Positions 1 through 5,196 of a stretch of 5,196 nt of DNA are shown here, piece after piece. Source of the stretch: DATCHW01 sp036508135 (GTDB lineage: Bacteria > Bacteroidota > Ignavibacteria > Tepidaquicellales > Tepidaquicellaceae); contig DATCHW010000058.1 of assembly GCA_036508135.1 (NCBI GenBank), positions 1 to 5,196 on the forward strand. The letters run 5' to 3'. The notes under the pieces were generated by a model. It saw nothing but the letters and a program-made list of their open reading frames with translations. It had not been told where the DNA came from and ran no database searches. The position numbers and the translations under genes are program-made. The stretch's first letter is position 1. Every line of letters starts with the position of its first letter.

Positions 1-1
1 A

Positions 2-1636
2 CGGAAAGTACTTTCAACTTTCGGTTTATTAAGTTCAGGAAAGAGTCTGGAAACTACAATAAACGCATTACCTGAAATTATAAAACAATGTCCTGAAGCT
101 ATCTTTTTGATCATTGGTAAAACTCATCCTGAAGTTGTGAAAAATGATGGAGAAGTTTACAGGAATAGTTTAATTCAAAAAGTACAAGATCTTGGTCTTC
201 AAAACCATGTGAAATTCATCAATAAATACCTTGCTCTCCCCGAATTGCTGGAATATCTGCAATTAACAGACATTTATTTGTTTACATCAAACGATCCAAA
301 TCAAGCTGTTAGCGGAACTTTTGTTTACGCTATGAGTTGTGGTTGCCCTATTATTTCAACCCCTATTCCCCATGCTGTGGAAGTCTTGTCGAAAGATACA
401 GGGATCATTTTCGATTTTAATGATTCAACACAATTGGCGAAAGATGTCATTAGATTACTTAATGATAATCCGTTACGTAAAAGCATTGTTACAAATACTT
501 TACAGAAAATTGTATCAACTGCATGGGAAAACTCGGCGGTATCACATGCTATGTTATTCCAACAAATTGCAGGTGAAAAAATTAAAATTCAATATAATCT
601 TCCGGATATAAACTTAAATCATCTGAAAGCAATGACCACCGATATAGGATTGATACAGTTTTCAAAAATTAATCAACCTGATATTAAATCTGGTTATACG
701 TTGGATGATAATGCAAGAGCATTAGTTGCAACTTGTATGATCTTTAAACTGGAAAGTTCGAAAGAACGGATAGAAGAAATTCGTAAATATCTCGGATTTA
801 TAAAGTTTTGTCAACAACCTGCAGGTAATTTTTTGAATTATGTAGATCAGGATAAAAATTTTACGGATCAAAATAATAAAGTCAATTTAGATGATTCTAA
901 TGGAAGAGCTATTTGGGCGTTAGGATATTTGCTCTTATTAACAAAATTATTACCTTCTGAAATTATCTCTGAAACTATAGCCATATTGGAAAAGTCTATC
1001 CATCATCTGGAAGAAATAAATTCACCTCGTGCAATGGCTTTCGCTATAAAAGGTATTTATTATCGTCAAAAAGTGATAAAATCTTCAGAAAATACTGATT
1101 TAATTAAACTATTTGCCAATCGGTTAGTTGATTTATATATACATGAAGCAGCTGATAAATGGGAATGGTTTGAAAGCTATATGACTTATGCCAACAGCAT
1201 TTTGCCTGAAGCTATGTTATATGCCTGGTTGACAACAAAAGAATCTATTTATAAAGATATTGCAAGAACCTCATTTAATTTTCTGCTGGATCATTTATTC
1301 AACGAAAATGGAATAGAAGTAATTTCCAATAAAACCTGGTTGCAAAAAGGAAAAGAAGCCGGTCATTATGGTGAGCAACCAATTGATGTAGCCTATACCA
1401 TCATGACCTTAGGTAAATTTTACGATGTATTGATGGATGAAGATTACCGGCTGAAAATGGTCATCGCCTTTAACTGGTTTTTAGGCAATAACAGGTTAAA
1501 TCAAATAATTTATAACCCGTGCACCGGCGGATGTTATGACGGATTGGAGGATACACATGTAAATATCAATCAGGGAGCTGAGTCAACTGTAAGTTACCTG
1601 ATGGCTCGATTAACCATTGAAAAATATAAAAGATGA
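2..1636 (+). CDS. Glycosyltransferase (GT4-like) fused to a C-terminal helical barrel domain, 5' partial
   Basis: The reading frame is open from the window edge, so the true start and the N-terminal half of the GT-B fold lie upstream; 544 residues are visible (numbered here from the first complete codon). Residues 5-17 (STFGLLSSGKSLE) are the donor-domain entry typical of GT4 enzymes, and residues 101-127 (QAVSGT...PHAVE) match the segment where GT4 enzymes usually carry the E-x7-E nucleotide-sugar motif. The canonical first glutamate is absent, as I recall for this subgroup. From about residue 204 a second domain begins, with HLKAMTTDIG, GYTLDDNARA (231-240), GEQPID (457-462) and NQGAES (523-528). 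These motifs are typical of an alpha-helical barrel found fused to such transferases in polysaccharide and mannoside-related clusters. The likely role is cytoplasmic sugar transfer onto a glycan or small acceptor; donor and acceptor are unknown. The TGA overlaps the next gene's ATG by four bases, indicating translational coupling. Family call is firm, substrate is not. Confidence 0.88.
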   Translation, partial: RKVLSTFGLLSSGKSLETTINALPEIIKQCPEAIFLIIGKTHPEVVKNDGEVYRNSLIQKVQDLGLQNHVKFINKYLALPELLEYLQLTDIYLFTSNDPNQAVSGTFVYAMSCGCPIISTPIPHAVEVLSKDTGIIFDFNDSTQLAKDVIRLLNDNPLRKSIVTNTLQKIVSTAWENSAVSHAMLFQQIAGEKIKIQYNLPDINLNHLKAMTTDIGLIQFSKINQPDIKSGYTLDDNARALVATCMIFKLESSKERIEEIRKYLGFIKFCQQPAGNFLNYVDQDKNFTDQNNKVNLDDSNGRAIWALGYLLLLTKLLPSEIISETIAILEKSIHHLEEINSPRAMAFAIKGIYYRQKVIKSSENTDLIKLFANRLVDLYIHEAADKWEWFESYMTYANSILPEAMLYAWLTTKESIYKDIARTSFNFLLDHLFNENGIEVISNKTWLQKGKEAGHYGEQPIDVAYTIMTLGKFYDVLMDEDYRLKMVIAFNWFLGNNRLNQIIYNPCTGGCYDGLEDTHVNINQGAESTVSYLMARLTIEKYKR

Positions 1637-2238
1637 ACAGTAAAGATTCAAAATCAATTCTTGTAATTGTGACTCATCCGGATGATGAAACATTATGGGC
1701 AGGCGGTACAATATTAAGTCATCCTTCAAATAAATGGTTTATTGTCTGTCTGTGTAGGGCAAGTGATACCGATTGCTCTACGAAGTTTTATAATACATTG
1801 AAATTGTTGAATTCCCAAGGAATCATGGGAGACCTTGATGATGTACCATCTCAGGAACAGTTGAACGGAAAAGAACTGGAAAAATTTATCATCCAATTTC
1901 TTCCTTCCACAAATTTTGATCTGATTATCACTCATAGTTCCAATGGTGAATATACAAGACATTTGCGACATGAAGAAGTAAGTAAGGCTGTGGAATCACT
2001 CTGGAAAAATGGTAAAATTAAAGCAAAAGAGCTTTGGACATTTGCTTACGAAGATGGCAAAAAAGCTTATTTCCCAAGAGCTATTGAAAAAGCAAATTTT
2101 CATGAAACTCTTCCGGAACAAATCTGGTTGAAAAAATATAAAATAATTACAGAAACATATGGTTTTGAAAAACATAGTTGGGAAGCCGAAACAACACCTA
2201 AAGCTGAGGCCTTTTGGCAATTTAAAGATTCACATTAA
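1633..2238 (+). CDS. PIG-L (LmbE-like) family zinc-dependent deacetylase
   Basis: This 201-residue protein carries the family signature near its N-terminus, THPDDE at residues 14-19, where H15 and D18 are expected metal ligands and D17 the catalytic base. The third ligand is in the second signature, HLRHEEV, at residues 110-116 (H113 by family analogy). Known members remove acetyl groups from N-acetylglucosamine-type sugars, for example in GPI anchors, mycothiol, bacillithiol or surface glycans. Length is at the short end of the family range, and no signal peptide or membrane segment is seen, so it should act in the cytoplasm. The ATG lies within the ATGA overlap with the upstream glycosyltransferase, which fixes the start and implies coupled translation and a shared pathway. 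A reasonable guess is that the transferase adds an N-acetylated sugar, or the deacetylase trims one. The exact substrate cannot be deduced. Both motifs are intact, so this gene appears functional, unlike the genes downstream. Confidence 0.9.
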   Translation: MNSKDSKSILVIVTHPDDETLWAGGTILSHPSNKWFIVCLCRASDTDCSTKFYNTLKLLNSQGIMGDLDDVPSQEQLNGKELEKFIIQFLPSTNFDLIITHSSNGEYTRHLRHEEVSKAVESLWKNGKIKAKELWTFAYEDGKKAYFPRAIEKANFHETLPEQIWLKKYKIITETYGFEKHSWEAETTPKAEAFWQFKDSH

Positions 2239-2253
2239 AAAAAGAAACTGACT

Positions 2254-2313
2254 ATGAAAACAAAAAAAGAATTGAAAATATTTAAGACCCCCAATCAAAT
2301 CTTAAAAGATTGA
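2254..2313 (+). pseudogene. 19-codon open start, possibly the remnant 5' end of a deleted gene
   Basis: An ATG 15 bases after the deacetylase stop opens a 19-codon frame, MKTKKELKIFKTPNQILKD, ending in TGA. The position is where the next operon gene would be expected to start, and the peptide reads like an ordinary protein N-terminus, but I do not recognise a family. It ends exactly where the glycosyltransferase tail begins in another frame. It may be the surviving start of that broken gene, or simply chance. Confidence 0.25.
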
Positions 2314-2591
2314 AGTTAATGAATTATAAGAGTAAAGCTTATATGAGTAATAAAATTAGTTGGGAAAAAGAAACATCACCGCGAACGGTTGTTTATCGTG
2401 CGGATGTACAAGATATCGCCAATTATATTTTGACTTTAATGAAAGATGAAACTTTGCGTGAAAAAATGGGTAAAGTTGGAAGAGAAAGAGTGGTCGCTAA
2501 TTTTGACTACCGGGTTGTAGTAAAAAAAATCGTTCAGATCATGAATGAAAAAATGAGATATACTAGTTTGATAAGATTCGTTTATAACTAA
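2310..2591 (+). pseudogene. C-terminal remnant of a GT4 glycosyltransferase
   Basis: The frame is open for 93 codons, but only from a TTG that is not a convincing start. Residues 22-68 (counting from that TTG) contain SPRTVVYRADVQDIANYI, then LMKDETLREKMGKVGRER and VVANFDYRVV. This is the standard last section of a group 1 (GT4) glycosyltransferase: the segment checking the final helix pair, including the 'D..LR.KMG..GRERV...F' pattern. A whole enzyme would be 350-450 residues, so the acceptor domain and the nucleotide-sugar site are missing. The preceding residues, NYKSKAYMSNKISWEKE (5-21), themselves resemble the end of a GT-B enzyme. The join at about residue 21 may therefore be a deletion scar between two transferases; this is inference. 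No activity is expected. It lies in the same orientation and probably the same former operon as the deacetylase. Confidence 0.75.
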
Positions 2592-2624
2592 AGATTTTGA
2601 CAAATAACAAATAATTTTTAAAAA

Positions 2625-2795
2625 ATGCCACTAAAGAAAGGAAAGTCGAAAAAGGTCATTTCGGACAACATTGAAGAGATAATGCATAGTTATCATGAGA
2701 AGGGAACGATTGGAACATCAAGCCCAAAGTCGAATGAGAAAGCACAGAAACAGGCAATAGCAATTGCTTACAGCCTGGCAAAAAAGAAGAAATAA
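2625..2795 (+). CDS. Small lysine-rich DUF6496-type protein
   Basis: This is a complete 56-residue frame with ATG start and TAA stop. It begins MPLKKGKSKKVISDNIEEIM and ends with a Lys-rich tail after the motif KSNEKAQKQAIAIAYSLA. The pattern of a basic start, a short helix, 'G.IG.S.PKS..KA.KQAIAIA' and a basic end is one I recognise from a family of very small proteins (DUF6496) spread over bacteria and phage-like contexts. Its function is unknown; the high positive charge would allow nucleic-acid binding, but that is inference. The start is preceded by an A/T-rich stretch (ataatttttaaaa) without a Shine-Dalgarno sequence, as usual in Bacteroidota. It sits between two broken genes yet is itself undamaged, so it is probably an independent gene rather than part of the old glycan operon. 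Confidence 0.8.
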   Translation: MPLKKGKSKKVISDNIEEIMHSYHEKGTIGTSSPKSNEKAQKQAIAIAYSLAKKKK

Positions 2796-2802
2796 ATTAT
2801 TA

Positions 2803-3988
2803 ATAATAAAACAGGTCGAATTTCAAGAAATAGAGAAAGCTAAGAAGACTGCAATCGAAGTATTGTTACATAATGCTCATGGATCATTATGGGACTTCCA
2901 AGGACGACCGGTTGGGGATTCCCTGAACCTTATATAAGGGATTTAATGTTTTCCATCTTAGGTATAGCTGTTTCAGAAAATAAAAAACTGTTGGATAGCA
3001 TTCGGAAAGTGTTAGAAACACTGTCTAAAAATCAAACGGATCATGGACATATTCATTTTCTTGTTTATAATAGTGAAGATCGGGGTGCAAGCGATACTAC
3101 TCCATTGTTCCTGTTAGGGGTTGGCATCTTCAATAAAGTAACCGGAGAATCGAAATTTCTTCATGAAGCAGTTGAAAAAGCTCTCACATGGATGAAATAT
3201 CAAAGTCCTTCTGATCGTTATCTTGTGGCGCAACAACCTAACTGCGGCTGGTGAGACGAACAATGGGTATTAGGATATGGTTTGTTCGTAAATACAATTG
3301 TTTATAGTTATCTCAGGCTGTTGGAGTTGAATGGAGGAGCAGATGATGTGCGCTGGGAGATGAGCAAGTTTACTTTTACAAGCAGATATGGACATCATCG
3401 TGTACATGAAGGTCTGGTTGTGAAACATAATCCTTATTACACATTCTGGTCATATAAAATTCTAAGCAGTGAACGTTCGATTTGCTCGGAAATAGTCTTG
3501 CAATATTATCAGGTATTGCATCCCCTACATGAGCCAATGAAATGTTTAACTGGATAAAGGAAGAGTGTACATTTATAAGTGAAAAAGGTGAATTGGGAAT
3601 TGATTTACCACCAAATTTCTTTCCTTTCATAAAACCGGAAGATACTGAATGGAATGAACGATATGCTGAATATAATAAACAAGGTGATTATCAGAATGCT
3701 GGTATCTTGCCGTTCGTTAGCGGCATATATATCGCAGCATTGGTTGCTGTTAAAAAGTACATACTTGCTCGTGAAAAACTTGAAGTCCTGACTCATTTTA
3801 TAAAAATTTAGAGAACAGATAACCTGGAATTTGGTTTTAATGAATGGATAAAAGCCCAAGATGGAAAATCCATGGGACAAGACTGGCAAACATAGAGTTC
3901 TGCACTTTATCTGTATGCAGCAAAATGTGTAGAAGATAAAAACATACCTTTTTTTAACGAAATACGAAATTATAAAGCCGAAAAGTAA
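2803..3988 (+). pseudogene. Glucosidase/debranching-type glycoside hydrolase, multiply disrupted
   Basis: Almost the whole of a roughly 395-residue hydrolase can be read by changing frame twice. Segment one (2803-about 2886) reads EIEKAKKTAIEVLLHNAHG. Segment two (2889-about 3476) reads GLPRTTGWGFPEPYIRDL, GASDTTPLFLLGVGIFNKVT, then DEQWVLGYGLFVNTIVYSYL and HEGLVVKHNPYYTFWSYKI. Segment three (3476-3988) reads FDLLGNSLAILSGIASPT, GELGIDLPPNFFPFIKPED and GFNEWIKAQDG. I recognise this as an alpha/alpha-barrel family usually labelled amylo-alpha-1,6-glucosidase or GH100-like; the true substrate is uncertain. Lesions: no ATG at the expected start (ATA ATA at 2803-2808); apparent one-base deletions near 2886-2889 and 3475-3477; stops TGA 3252-3254, TGA 3530-3532, TAG 3809-3811 and TAG 3893-3895. 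The expected residues at both TGAs are arginine (CGA), and the last TAG replaces tryptophan (TGG). An expected GIWPF motif reads GILPF near 3702-3716. The gene is dead, but little sequence has been deleted. Confidence 0.88.
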
Positions 3989-4015
3989 ATACTGACTTCA
4001 TAAGTAACAAATTGA

Positions 4016-4051
4016 ATCGCTTCCTTATTTTAGGACAAAATAAATAGCGAT
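4016..4051. repeat. Inverted repeat able to form a hairpin
   Basis: ATCGCT (4016-4021) pairs with AGCGAT (4046-4051), and inside it TTATTTT (4025-4031) pairs with AAAATAA (4037-4043), leaving a small internal bulge and a five-base loop AGGAC. It lies 28 bases after the pseudogene's final stop. It could be an old terminator, although no T-tract follows directly, or an operator for the promoter-like site just downstream. The pairing is seen in the sequence; the function is inferred. Confidence 0.5.
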
Positions 4052-4056
4052 AAAGT

Positions 4057-4064
4057 TACTTTTG
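4057..4064 (+). promoter_or_regulatory. Candidate Bacteroidota -7 promoter box
   Basis: TACTTTTG matches the Bacteroidota -7 consensus TAnnTTTG exactly. It lies about 165 bases before the ATG of the acidic protein gene. The expected -33 element (TTTG/TTG) about 20 bases upstream is poor and would fall within the inverted repeat at 4016-4051. An eight-base degenerate match is weak evidence in AT-rich DNA, so this is a candidate only. Confidence 0.3.
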
Positions 4065-4228
4065 GAAACAATATTATTTAAGTGAAAAACATGAGAATTA
4101 TGTAACTAATTTATAAAATTGTGTAACATTTTATTATAAATATTATTACATCTTTGAAACGTAGTAATATTTATATGCAATACAAACTATCTACTGATAA
4201 ATCTTAATTTAGTAAATTGTCATTAATT

Positions 4229-4558
4229 ATGGAGAAAGTAAACCAAGACAAACAACCACTTCTCAAAAAAAAAATTGTCCAGAAAAAAATAGTTTTTCCG
4301 GAATATCCTGTTTATCCGGTAGATGAAGATCTTTATGCTCAAAGCAAAGAGGAAAAAGAAATTGATCCGGAGCAAATTTCCAACACGAAGCAATACGCTG
4401 AAAGCGGTTCAAACAATGAAAAAGATTTTGAAGATGATGTTATAGGCGAGGACTTAGATGTTCCGGGTTCTGAATTAGATGATAATCAGGAAGAAATAGG
4501 AAGTGAGGATGAAGAAAATAACTACTATAGTTTAGGTGGAGATAACCATGACGATTAA
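4229..4558 (+). CDS. Acidic Bacteroidota hypothetical protein with YYSLGGD C-terminus
   Basis: This is a complete 109-residue frame. I chose the ATG at 4229 over the in-frame TTG twelve bases upstream, because MEKVNQDKQP is a normal start. The first 21 residues are Lys/Gln-rich and basic. Residues 24-36 (PEYPVYPVDEDLY) form a Pro/Tyr-rich linker, and residues 63-96 are strongly acidic. Two motifs stand out: DLDVPGSELDDNQEEIGSED (75-94) and NNYYSLGGD (97-105). I recognise these from a recurrent, uncharacterised Bacteroidota family of small soluble, probably disordered proteins. No signal peptide, membrane segment or enzyme motif is seen, and I assign no function. No Shine-Dalgarno sequence precedes it. 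It stands alone after 240 bases of intergenic DNA with a hairpin and a candidate promoter. A related, rearranged protein lies 304 bases downstream. Confidence 0.85.
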   Translation: MEKVNQDKQPLLKKKIVQKKIVFPEYPVYPVDEDLYAQSKEEKEIDPEQISNTKQYAESGSNNEKDFEDDVIGEDLDVPGSELDDNQEEIGSEDEENNYYSLGGDNHDD

Positions 4559-4862
4559 TAATTAAATGTGTAAAAAATAAAATTATAATCAATTATATAT
4601 CATTTATATAAATCCTATTTTGAAGGAGACAATCAAGTTTTTACATATGGGAAACATCCATTTCAACATAAAATTCTCCTCCGAAATGTTAGTCATTAAG
4701 ATAACAAATTAAATAAGCTGATAAAATGAACAATATTTCAATTTAGGGTGATTCAATAAAAAAGCTGATTTACAGCTATCTTTTGGAATAACGCTAATAA
4801 TTTAAATAAGAAGATACACAGATTAAAACTAAATAATTTAATTCTCTTAAAATTAACGTATT
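4559..4862. other. AT-rich intergenic region, no convincing gene
   Basis: This 304-base stretch is very AT-rich. It holds an all-AT inverted repeat TTATATA/TATATAA (4593-4599 and 4605-4611) shortly after the upstream stop, and AGGAGA (4624-4629) with its complement TCTCCT (4675-4680) 45 bases apart. Further on are a short GC-containing hairpin at 4763-4777 and CTTTTGGAA at 4780-4788. A 21-codon frame (4647-4712) has no recognisable content. The region probably carries the end signal of one gene and the leader of the next. Confidence 0.5.
4758..4784 (+). terminator. Possible weak intrinsic terminator or leader hairpin
   Basis: AGCTG (4763-4767) and CAGCT (4773-4777) form a five-base stem around the loop ATTTA. 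An A-run precedes it and ATCTTTT follows, which is the layout of a small intrinsic terminator. The stem is short, and it lies 200 bases after the nearest upstream stop and only 85 bases before the next start, so a role in the leader of the downstream gene is equally possible. Confidence 0.3.
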
Positions 4863-5123
4863 ATGAAAAATATAAATGTAAATAGTGACAGTTTTGTAAA
4901 GCAAGTGTTTAGTGAAACAATACAAACTCTTCACAAATACTCAGAATATTCTCTGGGTGGAGATTTTTATAGTTTTCAAATAGAAAAAAATGAAAAAAAT
5001 CCAAAAGACATTTCAAAAATTAAATTTTCAAATGAAAATGATAGAAAAAGGAATGAAAAAAAATTTAATGCTGATGTGCCAAACAATGATTTAGAAGATT
5101 CAGGCTCAAAACTGGATAACTAA
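4863..5123 (+). CDS. Small polar hypothetical protein related to the upstream acidic protein
   Basis: This is a complete 86-residue frame with ATG start and TAA stop, rich in Asn, Lys, Asp, Glu and Ser. It has no signal peptide, membrane segment or enzyme motif. Two stretches repeat the upstream 109-residue protein: YSLGGD at residues 29-34 (there at 100-105), and NEKKFNADVPNNDLEDSGSK at residues 64-83, which aligns without gaps to NEKDFEDDVIGEDLDVPGSE (63-82). By eye, 12 of 22 positions are identical over residues 64-85. The order of the two motifs is reversed compared with the upstream protein, and this one stops where the other continues into its most acidic part. It may be a diverged tandem relative or a degrading copy. 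The codon composition is very A-rich, with several runs of A, and no Shine-Dalgarno sequence is present. No function can be assigned. Confidence 0.7.
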   Translation: MKNINVNSDSFVKQVFSETIQTLHKYSEYSLGGDFYSFQIEKNEKNPKDISKIKFSNENDRKRNEKKFNADVPNNDLEDSGSKLDN

Positions 5124-5152
5124 TAGGAAAATATTGTCAGTAAAAACTTTTA

Positions 5153-5196
5153 ATGGATATACAAAAACTAATACTCACCGCTAAGCGATGGATGCC
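5153..5196 (+). CDS. Possible start of a gene cut by the window edge
   Basis: An ATG opens a frame that stays open to the window end: MDIQKLILTAKRWM plus a partial codon. It follows the preceding stop by 29 bases and has an A/T-rich leader (aaaaacttttaATG) like the other starts here. Fourteen codons are too few to recognise a family, and an open frame of this length often occurs by chance. Confidence 0.3.
   Translation, partial: MDIQKLILTAKRWM

Noticed and set aside
339..611. A 90-codon + strand frame inside the glycosyltransferase gene
   Set aside because: It lies wholly within the well-supported transferase frame, and its protein has no recognisable features.
1726..2220. Two - strand frames (1726-1971 and 1996-2220) opposite the deacetylase gene
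   Set aside because: They are Cys/Phe-rich shadow translations of a gene whose motifs are clear on the + strand.
3252..3532. Recoding of TGA as an amino acid in the hydrolase
   Set aside because: Two TAG stops and two frameshifts in the same gene also need explaining, and TGA ends the upstream transferase normally, so decay is simpler.
3376..3889. Two overlapping - strand frames opposite the hydrolase pseudogene
   Set aside because: The + strand has coherent family similarity across the same region, and the - strand products have no recognisable content.
4217..4231. TTG at 4217 as the start of the acidic protein
   Set aside because: An in-frame ATG lies twelve bases downstream and gives a more typical N-terminus.
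4647..4712. A 21-codon frame MGNIHFNIKFSSEMLVIKIT with an AGGAG sequence upstream
   Set aside because: The AGGAG is about 18 bases from the ATG, which is too far, the peptide is unrecognised, and the region is otherwise noncoding in character.
5181..5196. CTAAGCGATGGATGCC resembles parts of the 5' end of 23S rRNA (CTAAGCG...TGGATGCC)
   Set aside because: The spacing between the two parts is wrong, there is no 16S, tRNA or spacer structure upstream, and the match is too short.

Overview
The window looks like an AT-rich chromosomal segment from a member of the Bacteroidota, perhaps a soil or water lineage of the Pedobacter/Mucilaginibacter type. This is inferred from the protein families, the absence of Shine-Dalgarno sequences before the convincing starts, and one good match to the Bacteroidota -7 box TAnnTTTG. 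All credible genes lie on the + strand.

Left part (1-2238): two intact-looking, translationally coupled carbohydrate genes. The first is the 3' part of a glycosyltransferase (GT-B fold, GT4-like) fused to a C-terminal helical barrel domain. Its TGA overlaps the ATG of a PIG-L family (LmbE-like) zinc deacetylase. Together they suggest synthesis or modification of a glycan or glycoconjugate; the substrate cannot be read from the sequence.

Middle part (2239-3988): a decaying stretch. A 19-codon open start and the C-terminal tail of another GT4 glycosyltransferase remain, possibly joined by an internal deletion. An intact 56-residue lysine-rich DUF6496-type protein follows at 2625-2795. Next comes a nearly full-length pseudogene of a glucosidase/debranching-type glycoside hydrolase, broken by two single-base frameshifts and four in-frame stops and lacking a normal start codon. 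The original locus was probably a glycan operon of GT, deacetylase, second GT and hydrolase, of which only the first two members now look functional.

Right part (3989-5196): AT-rich intergenic DNA with two hairpin-forming repeats, each followed closely by the 9-mer CTTTTGGAA, and two small acidic or polar proteins. The first (4229-4558) belongs to a Bacteroidota hypothetical family ending in an acidic block and YYSLGGD. The second (4863-5123) carries the same two motifs in the reverse order, so it looks like a rearranged or permuted relative. The last 44 bases may hold the start of another gene.

I found no tRNA, rRNA, CRISPR array, insertion sequence or attachment site.
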